From assembly GCA_937890745.1 (NCBI GenBank), contig CALADH010000093.1, positions 1 through 34,551 of the forward strand: a stretch of DNA of 34,551 nucleotides. Reading direction: 5' to 3'. Below, one piece after another: positions 15,788 to 24,273 of this stretch. The position numbers and the translations under genes are program-made. How positions within the stretch are numbered: position 1 is the first letter of the stretch; each line of letters begins with the position of its first letter. The stretch is from Scybalocola_A sp900557175. GTDB lineage: Bacteria > Bacillota > Clostridia > Lachnospirales > Lachnospiraceae. Under the pieces are notes generated by a model. That model saw nothing but the letters and a program-made list of their open reading frames with translations, was not told the origin of the DNA and ran no database searches.

Positions 15788-16126
15788 TCAATACTTTTCA
15801 AACTGTTCGACGTTTAACACAAATACCGTACTGCCGCCCACATTCACGTTAATCGGAACTGAATTAACAGAACTGATGGCGCCCTTTCCCGAAACAAGTC
15901 CCGGATTTGTATAGGACACTGTCTTTCGCTCGCCGGAATTTGTCTTAATAATTTCAAGTGCTTTTTCCACATCTGCATCATCTGTGACAATCATGATTGT
16001 CGTATTTTTATTTTTCAAAAATCCGCCGGTTGTCGAAAGCTTCGTTACAAAAAAACGATTTTGTGTCAATTCATCAATCGTATCCATCTCGTCATCCTTA
16101 TGCAGGATTGCAATAATCATCTTCAT
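15788..16126 (-). CDS. darA: PII-like cyclic-di-AMP receptor (DarA/YaaQ family)
   Basis: This 112-residue protein has the full family length. MIIAILHKDD opens the first beta strand; TKLSTTGGFLKNKNTTIMIV matches the nucleotide-binding segment; VNVGGSTVFVLNVEQFEKY closes the fold. DarA trimers bind cyclic di-AMP, a second messenger for turgor, potassium and wall control; the downstream partner is not settled. AGGAGG lies 8 bases before the ATG. The upstream permease gene ends only 25 bases away with no terminator, so the two are in one transcript. In B. subtilis the gene instead sits near tmk and holB; here it is with a permease. Confidence 0.93.
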   Translation of the reverse strand: MKMIIAILHKDDEMDTIDELTQNRFFVTKLSTTGGFLKNKNTTIMIVTDDADVEKALEIIKTNSGERKTVSYTNPGLVSGKGAISSVNSVPINVNVGGSTVFVLNVEQFEKY

Positions 16127-16151
16127 AGCTTATTCCTCCTAAAGAACCGGA

Positions 16152-19100
16152 CTATTCCTTCACCTGAAGAAATTCCAACGGCCGCCTTCTCACAGATACT
16201 GCCGCACTGATGATTGATGCCGCAGCGCCGAACCCAAGACAAATAGCCGCACAGCCCATTATTGTTATGAGTATATTCTCACTTATTCCGTCTAATGTCA
16301 AGCATGAAACAAGCACACCGGCGCAAAGCCCGAGCGTACACACAATCAGACGCTCCGCGCTTAAAATAACGCCGATTCTCAGCTTCGTTGTGCCCAGCAC
16401 CCGCATAATAGCTGTCTCCTTATACGACTGCACTGTCAAAAGCACGCATAAAAGCATTGTCACAAGCACTGCCACAGCAAGCACAATCGGATAAAGTACG
16501 CGCATCAGCGTATTATTCTTCTCAAGCGGCTCAACGGCATTTGTCAGCTCGCTCTCGTTTAAATTATAATCAACTTCTATATAATCCTTAGATGAATAAT
16601 TACTGAGAATTTCCTTTATCTCTGCTTTGAACTCACCAATTTTCCTGTTCTGAGATGCCTTTGCCAAAAATTCCACATCGGTATAATAAACACCGCTCGT
16701 TCCTACAAGATTTTCGTAAGCCCCCGACGGCATGATGACTTGATAAGCCGATGGTTCTGCTTCTTCTGTAAAGCTTCCGGCAATTGTATAAATCTGACTT
16801 CTTGACTCCGGATTTGTAATAAATGTCCCCTTCCGGCTGACAATAATTTTCACACGGTCACCAACAGCACTGCCAAGCATTTCAAGAACATCTTTGCGGA
16901 TAATCACAGTTTCTGCTTCGGGATCATATTTTTTTGCTTCAAATATGGACATATCATATCCATCGGCAAATTCAATCTGTGTTGTCCCTGATTTCAGAGG
17001 CTTATAAGCATTTTTATGATTAATTACAAGCGCATTCGGATCACCGCTGCCATAGCTGTTATTCCCCGTTTCCTGATTTTTTTCATCAACAGCCGCTATT
17101 ATAACATCTTCTTCTGTCTGTGCACAAATCTCCGAAAAACGTTGAGTCTTCTCTAAATCTGTGACCGCCCATTTCGGAATATTACCCACCTTATCGTAAA
17201 CAGAAACAGCCATTTGTTTAGGCACAATATTTCCTGTCATCTCAACCGTATTATATAATGTTTCAATTTTCTCCTCGTTAAGCTTCATAGTACTTTGCAG
17301 CCAGCCAAGACCAAAAATAAATGCCGCAAGCACAATCACAACCATCATTCCCCGGCCTGCTGTGCGCACCAAATGTCTGCATATATATCTCACTCCCTGT
17401 CCCGCACCTGCCCGTTCGCCGGTTTGAGCAACATGTACTGTTTTACTAACCTTAGATGTACCATCTGCGTCTGCTAAACTGCCGGAAATTTCCGACTTTA
17501 TGCTGCCGGAGATTTCCGGCTTTATTAATATACTATCTTCAGCTATCGGTAATTTTTCTGATAAGTCATCTGTTATCTCCGTCTTACCTGCCTTTTTTAT
17601 CTTTGCCGCAGTCCCCTGCATCACCTGCATCAGAGAACGGCGTCCAAGCATATGGACAGCCACTGACATCATCACCATCCAAAGGATAATAACACCGGCA
17701 CACATGACGAAAAGCCAGTATATCGGAAGCGATACTTCTCCGACAGCTGCTACAGTTTTTGCCGATGCGTCAGTCACCTCTCCTGCTGTCAATGTCATTT
17801 CCCTAAGACCTGCCATCGTCTCTGATGCCTGCTTAAGTCCATAGCGCCACGATACCAATCCGCCAATCACAATCGCCGGTGCGGCAGTCGCTGCAGATGT
17901 CTCCATCAGCATACGCGCTGCGCTGCCTTTTGATTTTCCAAGCAGACGCACCATCGTCCAACTGCTTTTATGAATATAAATAAAGAAAATAACGCCAAAT
18001 GCCATAACCGCTGTAAGAATTAAGGCAAATACAATGACGCCTGTAAAAACACTTTGACGTAAAGGTCCCACTGCTGCCTTAAAATCCTCCCAGCCGTTCT
18101 TTTCAAATTCCGGAACACAACCGATTTCTTCAAGCATGGCACCCGTGCCTTCCATAAAAGCATCCATATGATCTGCTGACTTTAAGATAAAAGTAAAATT
18201 ATACATGTTAATCCAGCTCGGCCATTCTGCAGGCACAAGACTGTCAGGCATATAAATTTTTGCCTCATACCCAATACTTCCGGTTTTTTCGTCATAAGAG
18301 TTGTAAATCCCGACAATCTCAAGATTAACATCCGTCGAACCGCCATCCCACTGACATTCGGAAATCACTCTCGGTTCATTTTTCACTAAAGCATTATACT
18401 GAGTCCACTCGCTGTCTCCCCATGAAGCCATATCTTCAACATTAAGGCCAGCCTCCTCAAGTGCCTTATCCGTACTAAAAGTTGTATTTATACCTTCATG
18501 AATTTTAATCTGAAGTTTATCGCCAATATCAAGGCCTCTCTTTTCGGCAAATGTTTTATGAATGACACAAACCTGATTTTTATTCATATCATCCGTCCGG
18601 TTCAGTGCACGTCCCTTTTCAATATAAAAAGTATCTGAAAATGAAGGCATTCTCGTCATATCTTTTGCTGTCACCATTATAGAATTATACACACTTTCCA
18701 TGCGCGTTTTCATATCCACAACAATATCAGGATTTGCAATCTGAGGCTCACCGTCCTCCACCGGATAAAAATAAGTGCCGTCACCCATACCTACAGCCCG
18801 GAATGCCAAAACTGTATCACCGAAATATCCGAACGAATGACGGGTAATCTCCGCACGCCACAGATACTGCTCTCCCTTTTTTGGCAGAGACTCCGGCTTA
18901 AAATCTGAAAAATATTTTATTGTCACTTCCTCACCGACAGGGATATTTTCTTCAAAACCGGCTACAGCTTCGTCAATACGCACATTGACATTTGACAAAT
19001 ATGTGTAGTTTCCCGATGTTCCGGGACCGCTGTAACCATAATCTTTATCCTCCATAAGATCCGGATTACTGATGACCGTTCCGTAAAAATAACTTATATT

Positions 19101-19430
19101 TTTCAGATCATTCAAGGTATTATCTGCATCACCTGCAGGTATACCATCAATTACCCCTATATATTCCCGGTTAATGTCCAAATAGTCAACTGCCGGATCT
19201 GTTTTCAGAAGCTTTGCGCCTTCTGCTGTCGAATCAGCCTCTACGGATTCCGGCCTTAGCCGCCCGACCGGCTTATAGTATTCCTCAAGCTTTGCCGTCT
19301 CACCGGTCACGACCATATACTCGACAAGTTTTACCATAAAGCCGAAGCTGATCACTCCAATGAGCAGAAATACAATAAGCGACTTCAACGGTTTTCTCGC
19401 CGCTGATTTTAAAAATACATTTCTCCGCAT
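16152..19430 (-). CDS. Large FtsX/MacB-like ABC permease without an adjacent ATPase
   Basis: This 1092-residue protein has a helix at about 17-35, a long extracytoplasmic domain (to about 455) and three helices at about 460-487, 513-533 and 565-593. A polar linker follows (600-680), then a second unit with a helix at about 693-711, an extracytoplasmic domain and three terminal helices (975-998, 1023-1043, 1052-1077). This is a tandem of two FtsX-like halves in one chain, as in BceB/MacB-family exporters of lipids, peptides or antibiotics. ALRRLGTTK-like coupling sequences (VRLLGKSKG, MRVLGTTKL) are visible before the helices. No ATPase gene is next to it, so the motor must be elsewhere or shared. 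The linker contains a 24-bp repeat. GGGGGTG lies 5 bases before the ATG. Confidence 0.88.
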   Translation of the reverse strand: MRRNVFLKSAARKPLKSLIVFLLIGVISFGFMVKLVEYMVVTGETAKLEEYYKPVGRLRPESVEADSTAEGAKLLKTDPAVDYLDINREYIGVIDGIPAGDADNTLNDLKNISYFYGTVISNPDLMEDKDYGYSGPGTSGNYTYLSNVNVRIDEAVAGFEENIPVGEEVTIKYFSDFKPESLPKKGEQYLWRAEITRHSFGYFGDTVLAFRAVGMGDGTYFYPVEDGEPQIANPDIVVDMKTRMESVYNSIMVTAKDMTRMPSFSDTFYIEKGRALNRTDDMNKNQVCVIHKTFAEKRGLDIGDKLQIKIHEGINTTFSTDKALEEAGLNVEDMASWGDSEWTQYNALVKNEPRVISECQWDGGSTDVNLEIVGIYNSYDEKTGSIGYEAKIYMPDSLVPAEWPSWINMYNFTFILKSADHMDAFMEGTGAMLEEIGCVPEFEKNGWEDFKAAVGPLRQSVFTGVIVFALILTAVMAFGVIFFIYIHKSSWTMVRLLGKSKGSAARMLMETSAATAAPAIVIGGLVSWRYGLKQASETMAGLREMTLTAGEVTDASAKTVAAVGEVSLPIYWLFVMCAGVIILWMVMMSVAVHMLGRRSLMQVMQGTAAKIKKAGKTEITDDLSEKLPIAEDSILIKPEISGSIKSEISGSLADADGTSKVSKTVHVAQTGERAGAGQGVRYICRHLVRTAGRGMMVVIVLAAFIFGLGWLQSTMKLNEEKIETLYNTVEMTGNIVPKQMAVSVYDKVGNIPKWAVTDLEKTQRFSEICAQTEEDVIIAAVDEKNQETGNNSYGSGDPNALVINHKNAYKPLKSGTTQIEFADGYDMSIFEAKKYDPEAETVIIRKDVLEMLGSAVGDRVKIIVSRKGTFITNPESRSQIYTIAGSFTEEAEPSAYQVIMPSGAYENLVGTSGVYYTDVEFLAKASQNRKIGEFKAEIKEILSNYSSKDYIEVDYNLNESELTNAVEPLEKNNTLMRVLYPIVLAVAVLVTMLLCVLLTVQSYKETAIMRVLGTTKLRIGVILSAERLIVCTLGLCAGVLVSCLTLDGISENILITIMGCAAICLGFGAAASIISAAVSVRRRPLEFLQVKE
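17479..17524 (-). repeat. 24-bp tandem repeat in the permease linker
   Basis: Two 22-base matches start at 17479 and 17503 with two differences, encoding two copies of a segment like KxEISGSI in the cytoplasmic linker. Confidence 0.75.
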
Positions 19431-19479
19431 AAAAACACCCCCGTGTTATACATAAATTTTTATCCGCATTATATGTTTT

Positions 19480-19509
19480 ATTATATATTACTTTACTAAA
19501 GCAGCGCAA
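19480..19509 (-). promoter_or_regulatory. Promoter of the permease-darA pair
   Basis: On the minus strand TTGCGC (19509-19504), 18 bases and a consensus TATAAT (19485-19480). Predicted start near 19473, about 43 bases before the ATG. It lies just past the terminator of the purine genes. Confidence 0.5.
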
Positions 19510-19512
19510 TAC

Positions 19513-19557
19513 AAAAATGCCCATTTGGCAGATAATTGTCTGTCAAATAGGCATTTT
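19513..19557. terminator. Bidirectional terminator after the AICAR transformylase gene
   Basis: AAAATGCC (19514-19521) pairs with GGCATTTT (19550-19557), and the helix continues inward through TTTGGCAGA with TCTGTCAAA after a single mismatch, with a 6-base loop. A and T runs flank both sides. It ends the purine transcript on the minus strand. Confidence 0.88.
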
Positions 19558-19572
19558 CACCGAAATTTTTAA

Positions 19573-20751
19573 TTAATGATGGAATAAACGGATACCTGTA
19601 AAGCACATTGCCATGTCGTATTTGTTGCATGTTTCGATGACATTATCATCTCTGATGGAACCGCCCGGCTGTGCAACATATTTCACGCCGCTTCTGTGAG
19701 CGCGCTCAATGTTATCGCCAAATGGGAAGAATGCGTCGGAGCCAAGAGCCACATCCTGCATTTTATCAAGCCATGCTCGCTTTTCTTCTGCCGTAAATAC
19801 TTCCGGCTTTACTTTGAAAATCTTTTCCCATGCGCCATCTGCAAGAACGTCCATATAATCATCGCCAATGTAAAGGTCAATGGCGTTATCTCTGTCGGCA
19901 CGGCCGATTTTATCCACAAACTGAAGGTCAAGCACCTTCGGACACTGACGCAAAAACCAGTTGTCTGCTTTCTGACCGGCAAGGCGTGTACAGTGGATTC
20001 TTGACTGCTGTCCCGCACCGATACCGATTGCCTGTCCGCCCTTTGCATAACATACGGAATTGGACTGTGTATATTTTAATGTAATGAGTGAAATAATCAA
20101 ATCAATTTTGGCACTGTCGGGAATCTCTTTATTTTCAGTCACCATATTTGCTAAAAGCTCACGGTTGATGGCAAGCTCATTTCTTCCCTGCTCAAATGTA
20201 ATACCGAATACCTGCTTGTGCTCAATCGGATCAGGGCGGTAATTTTCATCAATCTGAATGATGTTATAATTGCCTTTTTTCTTTGCCTTTAAAATCTCAA
20301 GCGCTTCCGGCTCATAGCCCGGCGCGATAATACCGTCAGATACCTCGCGCTTTACAATTTTAGCTGTTGCCGCATCACACACATCAGATAAAGAAATAAA
20401 ATCGCCGAAGGAGGACATACGGTCCGCGCCTCTCGCTCTCGCATAAGCGCTTGCAAGCGGTGAAAGCTCGCCCATGTCATCTACCCAGTAAATTTTGCGC
20501 TCAACCTCTGTCAGCGGAAGACCGACAGCTGCACCTGCCGGCGATACGTGCTTAAAAGATGTCGCCGCAGGAAGTCCTGTCGCCTCTTTTAATTCACGGA
20601 CAAGCTGCCAGCCGTTAAATGCATCTAAAAAGTTAATATAGCCCGGTCTGCCGTTTAACACAGTAATTGGCAGCTCGCTGCCATCATGCATATAAATGCG
20701 TGATGGTTTCTGATTTGGGTTACAGCCGTATTTTAATTCAAATTCTTTCAT
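19573..20751 (-). CDS. purH: Stand-alone AICAR transformylase (PurH C-terminal domain type)
   Basis: The product is about 392 residues. SFKHVSPAGAAVG places the catalytic Lys-His pair at K67 and H68, matching K266/H267 of ATIC, and the C-terminus ends FTGIRLFHH as in PurH. The enzyme adds the formyl group from 10-formyltetrahydrofolate to AICAR, the penultimate step to IMP. The N-terminal MGS-like IMP cyclohydrolase domain of ordinary PurH is absent, and that activity is supplied by the gene just upstream. GTG at 20757 is in frame, but GGAGG 9 bases before the ATG at 20751 favours the ATG. Both genes form one operon and a strong terminator follows. Confidence 0.93.
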   Translation of the reverse strand: MKEFELKYGCNPNQKPSRIYMHDGSELPITVLNGRPGYINFLDAFNGWQLVRELKEATGLPAATSFKHVSPAGAAVGLPLTEVERKIYWVDDMGELSPLASAYARARGADRMSSFGDFISLSDVCDAATAKIVKREVSDGIIAPGYEPEALEILKAKKKGNYNIIQIDENYRPDPIEHKQVFGITFEQGRNELAINRELLANMVTENKEIPDSAKIDLIISLITLKYTQSNSVCYAKGGQAIGIGAGQQSRIHCTRLAGQKADNWFLRQCPKVLDLQFVDKIGRADRDNAIDLYIGDDYMDVLADGAWEKIFKVKPEVFTAEEKRAWLDKMQDVALGSDAFFPFGDNIERAHRSGVKYVAQPGGSIRDDNVIETCNKYDMAMCFTGIRLFHH

Positions 20752-20767
20752 CTTCACAAACCTCCGA

Positions 20768-21481
20768 TTAATGATTTTTATTCACAATTCTTGTTTCGTA
20801 TTTTCCTGTTTCAATATCAATATAGCGCACAAATAAAGAAACCTTGTTATCTTCGTTTAAGTTTGTCCATAAAAGATTTGTGTACACATCAATGTCATTT
20901 TCAACATCCACGAGCTTCGGCTCGCCCTCAAAGCTTGGCAGCGGACTGCCGTCGCCCATATATGTATGAATGAAATGTGCCTCGCCGTCAGCCGGATTTG
21001 TGTAAGCGAATGTATATCTGCAGCAGCTATCCGGATTGCCGTTATTGCTCTTTAAAATAGACATGGCATAATTATAGCTTCCGTTGTCAATATGCATAAT
21101 ACCGGAAATACGCGGTGTATAGTTCGGTGCGTCCGGCTCAAATTCTCTCGTTCTTAAAGCCTGCTCAAATGTCTGCTGCTTATCCATCAGCTCATAAATT
21201 GTATCCGTCTGGTCACCGTTGGTCACAATCGTCTTATTGCCAAGAACTCTCACCGGCGCATAAATAATAAGACTCGGATCAACAAGCTTTGACGGGTCGA
21301 AAGCCTGTGTGCGGATACCTGTGCCGTCCTCCACAAAAACACGGTTGCGGCTGTTTTCACTTCTTCCCATAATGAAATAAGCAGTCACTGCCTTTTTTCC
21401 GTCCGGCGTCTTACCGATAATAATACCTCTGCCCGGATATGTGTTTGATGCTAACTCATCTGCGATTGAAACCATTTTCAT
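20768..21481 (-). CDS. purO: IMP cyclohydrolase, PurO-like
   Basis: The product is about 237 residues and starts MKMVSIADELASNTYPGRGIIIG, followed by TAYFIMGRSENSRNRVF and a region with NPDSCCRYTFAYTNPADGEAHF. This matches the archaeal-type IMP cyclohydrolase family also found in Clostridia, which closes FAICAR to IMP, the last step of purine synthesis. It sits directly upstream of the AICAR transformylase, 16 bases apart, so the two replace bifunctional PurH. Three ATGs cluster at the start; AAGGAG is 7 bases before the second (21481), which is therefore chosen. Its own promoter lies at 21525-21553; no purine riboswitch fits in the short leader. Confidence 0.9.
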   Translation of the reverse strand: MKMVSIADELASNTYPGRGIIIGKTPDGKKAVTAYFIMGRSENSRNRVFVEDGTGIRTQAFDPSKLVDPSLIIYAPVRVLGNKTIVTNGDQTDTIYELMDKQQTFEQALRTREFEPDAPNYTPRISGIMHIDNGSYNYAMSILKSNNGNPDSCCRYTFAYTNPADGEAHFIHTYMGDGSPLPSFEGEPKLVDVENDIDVYTNLLWTNLNEDNKVSLFVRYIDIETGKYETRIVNKNH

Positions 21482-21524
21482 ATTCATTCTCCTTTAAAAT
21501 AAGTGTCATCTGAACTCTAAAGTT

Positions 21525-21553
21525 AGCCTATCTCATTTTAAAAAATTTGTCAA
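21525..21553 (-). promoter_or_regulatory. Promoter of the purO-purH operon
   Basis: On the minus strand a consensus TTGACA (21553-21548), 17 bases and TAGGCT (21530-21525). Predicted start is near 21518. Confidence 0.6.
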
Positions 21554-21557
21554 CGCA

Positions 21558-21590
21558 TTGACATTAATTAGATATATTAAATTATATCAA
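21558..21590. repeat. AT-rich imperfect inverted repeat upstream of the purO promoter
   Basis: A 33-base dyad runs from TTGACATTAATT to AATTATATCAA with about 10 of 13 outer positions paired. It sits just upstream of the -35 box and just downstream of potD. It could be an operator or a weak processing hairpin of the pot mRNA. Confidence 0.35.
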
Positions 21591-21608
21591 CATTTTTATA
21601 AGCAGTAC

Positions 21609-22646
21609 TTATTTTGATTTTGCCTTTGTCCAAAGGTCGGCAAAAAGCGATTTAATCTCCGGCTGCTGGTTGTGAAAAACCTCGTCCTTATCACTCTCTC
21701 TGGGCGCATAAGCCGAAATGCCCTCATAATCACTGACAAGCATTTCCTCATAAGCTCCCGTCACCGCCGATGTATAGCCGACTTCCGATGTATTTGCCGT
21801 GGCATGAGCCTCGTCTAACATAAAATCAATGAAAGCATACGCCAGATCGTCATTCTGACATTTTTCGGAAATAACCATGGCATCATACCATCGGTTTGTC
21901 CCCTCCTCAGGCACATAAAATTTAAGATTTTCATTTTCTGTCATCATATAGGCGGCATCTCCGGAATAAACGACAGCCATAGCCCGGTTGCCGGCAAGCA
22001 TGTTATCCATAATCTCATCACCGCCGTAAATCGGATCCATCGTCTCCTTTTGGCGCAGAAGCCAGTCATAAGCTTCCTGAATCTCCTTCTCATCGGTCGT
22101 ATTCATGGAATAGCCGAGCGCCTTTAGAGCAACCATAAAGGAATCCCGCTCGGAATCATACATATAGAGATTGCCCTTATACTTTTCATTCATAAGAATA
22201 TTCCAGCCAGCAGAAAGATCGGCCTCATCGACAACATTTTCATCATATAAAATACCGACATTCCCCCAAAAATAAGGCACGGAATAAACGTTGCCCGGAT
22301 CGTAGGCCTGATTCATCACCTCCGGCATCAGGTTGTCCTTATTTGAAAGTCTGTCCCAGTCAATAGGCTTTAATGCCTTTTCTTCAATAAGACGCTCAAT
22401 CATATAATCAGACGGCACCAGCACATCGTAAAACTCGCCGCTGTTAATTTTTGTATACATCATTTCATTAGACTCAAAGGTCTCATAAATAATTTTGCAG
22501 TCGTATTTTTCTTTAAATTCCTGAAGTAAATCCTGGTCGATATATTCGCCTGCATTGTATATTTTTAATTTCGGTTTGGAGCTGCCGCAGCCGGCTAAAA
22601 GCCCTGCGGCTAAAATTATCAAACCGCCGGTTATGAACTTTTTCAT
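21609..22646 (-). CDS. potD: Spermidine/putrescine-binding lipoprotein PotD
   Basis: This 345-residue protein has a lipoprotein signal ending in LLAGC with the lipid-anchored C20. The periplasmic-binding-protein fold typical of PotD/PotF follows: LKIYNAGEYIDQDLLQEFKEKY, the DVLVPSDYMIERL segment and NVYSVPYFWGNVGILYD. It captures polyamines outside the membrane and delivers them to PotBC. It is the last gene of xre-potABCD. GAGG lies 8 bases before its ATG inside the end of potC, and the two frames are directly adjacent. Acidic residues consistent with polyamine binding are present, but specificity for spermidine or putrescine cannot be told. Confidence 0.95.
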   Translation of the reverse strand: MKKFITGGLIILAAGLLAGCGSSKPKLKIYNAGEYIDQDLLQEFKEKYDCKIIYETFESNEMMYTKINSGEFYDVLVPSDYMIERLIEEKALKPIDWDRLSNKDNLMPEVMNQAYDPGNVYSVPYFWGNVGILYDENVVDEADLSAGWNILMNEKYKGNLYMYDSERDSFMVALKALGYSMNTTDEKEIQEAYDWLLRQKETMDPIYGGDEIMDNMLAGNRAMAVVYSGDAAYMMTENENLKFYVPEEGTNRWYDAMVISEKCQNDDLAYAFIDFMLDEAHATANTSEVGYTSAVTGAYEEMLVSDYEGISAYAPRESDKDEVFHNQQPEIKSLFADLWTKAKSK

Positions 22647-23450
22647 CTACGCTTCTTCCTCTAACTTTTTTGATTTACTTTTCTTAATCGCCGGAATCAC
22701 ATTCACCACAAGAACGACAACTGCGATAACTGCAATCACAATCGTCGAAAGAGCATTGATTGTCGGATTCATGCGCTTTGACATATTATAAACAACAATC
22801 GAAATATTTTTAACGCCGTTGCCCGTCACAAAATATGAAATAACAAAATCATCGAAGGACATTGTGAAAGCCAAAAGCGCTCCTGCAAAAACGCCCTGAC
22901 GAATCATCGGTATAATAACTTTGATGAGCGCCTGAAACGGTGTCGCCCCCAAGTCCATTGCCGCATTGGCAAGGTTCGGATCAAGCACCTTCACTTTCGG
23001 GTAAACGCTTGTAATGACGTACGGCGTACAAAACATAATGTGTGCCAAAAGCATTGTGACATAGCCCTTAGGCACCGTCAGCGCTGTAAATAAAAGCATA
23101 ACGCCAATGGCTGTCACAATTTCAGGATTTAAAATCGGAAAATTATTTACATTTAATAAATATTCCCTCATAAATTTTTTCGACTTACTGAGGCCGATAG
23201 CTGTCAGTGTCCCCAAAACTGTCGAAATCGCCGTCGCTAAAAGAGCAATCGTCACCGATACAAAAACAGCTGACATAATCTCGTAATTATCCATCAGCTC
23301 CTCGTACCACCGGAGTGAAAAGCCTGTAAAGTTTGACAGTGATTTTGACGAATTAAATGAAAATACCATCATGACGACAATCGGCAGATAGAAAAATAAA
23401 AAGCATAAGGCAACGTAAAACCTTGAGAAAAATTTTTTAAGTCCCCGCAT
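22647..23450 (-). CDS. potC: Spermidine/putrescine ABC transporter permease PotC
   Basis: This 267-residue protein has six predicted membrane helices and the binding-protein-dependent permease loop with AAMDLGATPFQALIKVIIPMIRQGV, which contacts PotA. SFDDFVISYFVTGNGVKNISI is characteristic of PotC and PotI. It forms the membrane channel with PotB. A GGAGG site lies in the end of potB, and the gap is one base, so translation is coupled. Confidence 0.95.
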   Translation of the reverse strand: MRGLKKFFSRFYVALCFLFFYLPIVVMMVFSFNSSKSLSNFTGFSLRWYEELMDNYEIMSAVFVSVTIALLATAISTVLGTLTAIGLSKSKKFMREYLLNVNNFPILNPEIVTAIGVMLLFTALTVPKGYVTMLLAHIMFCTPYVITSVYPKVKVLDPNLANAAMDLGATPFQALIKVIIPMIRQGVFAGALLAFTMSFDDFVISYFVTGNGVKNISIVVYNMSKRMNPTINALSTIVIAVIAVVVLVVNVIPAIKKSKSKKLEEEA

Positions 23451-23451
23451 C

Positions 23452-24273
23452 TTAATCCGCCTCCTTAATGTCTATCTTTTTCATAAGCCGCATACCGAAA
23501 ATAATAATGACGGCAAGGATCATCGAAATGGCGCTGCCGAAATTCCAGTCGCCGACAGTAACAAACTGGTTCTCTATAAGATTTCCGATAAGCACGTACT
23601 GACCGCCGCCCAAAAGCTTCGGTATGACAAAAGTAGATATGGACATTAAAAATACCATAATAATACCATTTAAAACACCCGGTATGGAAAGCTTCCACAC
23701 AACCTTTCTGAATGTCTGAAGCTTGTTGGCGCCAAGGTCATAAGCCGCCTCAATGAGCGACTTGTCCATTTTATTTAAGGACGTGTGAATCGGTATAATC
23801 ATAAACGGCAGGAAATTGCAGACAAGTCCTAAAATCACCGAAAAATCCGTGTACATCATCGTTACCGGTTCAAAGCCGAGCCGCTTTAAAATGCCGTTGA
23901 TAATACCATTGTCCGATAAAATATTCATCCATGCATAGGTTCTTAAAAGCATATTGAACCACATCGGCACGGTCACCGCAAGAATGAGCATATCCTGCAC
24001 CTTGTCGCTGCATTTTGAAATAATATAGGCCATCGGATAACCTGCCAAAAGACAGATGCCCGTTGAAATGACACCAAGCTTTATGGACTTTAAAAAGACA
24101 CTTAAGTATGTCGGCTCTACAAAACGGGCGAAGTTTTCCAAAGAAAACTGCCACGAAGCCACATCATTCCCCTTTGTTGTAAAGGCGTAAAGCACGATCA
24201 TTAAAAGCGGGATGACAATCATCACTGCCGACCATATAAGATAAGGCTTTGTAAAATGTTTAAAGTGTTTCAT
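23452..24273 (-). CDS. potB: Spermidine/putrescine ABC transporter permease PotB
   Basis: This 273-residue protein has six predicted membrane helices. The coupling loop EAAYDLGANKLQTFRKVVWKLSIPGV lies before the last helices, and FVIPKLLGGGQYVLIGNLIENQF is a PotB signature. It pairs with PotC. Its ATG overlaps the potA stop codon by one base (TGATG) and its own binding site (GGGGAA) is weak, so it depends on coupling with potA. Confidence 0.95.
   Translation of the reverse strand: MKHFKHFTKPYLIWSAVMIVIPLLMIVLYAFTTKGNDVASWQFSLENFARFVEPTYLSVFLKSIKLGVISTGICLLAGYPMAYIISKCSDKVQDMLILAVTVPMWFNMLLRTYAWMNILSDNGIINGILKRLGFEPVTMMYTDFSVILGLVCNFLPFMIIPIHTSLNKMDKSLIEAAYDLGANKLQTFRKVVWKLSIPGVLNGIIMVFLMSISTFVIPKLLGGGQYVLIGNLIENQFVTVGDWNFGSAISMILAVIIIFGMRLMKKIDIKEAD

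Noticed and set aside
15600..15914. Plus-strand frame starting at GTG 15600
   Set aside because: It has a plausible binding site but reads through a strong terminator and then antisense through darA; listed only as a possible transcript.
21482..21560. Possible purine riboswitch before purO
   Set aside because: The predicted leader is only about 37 bases and lacks the three-helix purine aptamer.
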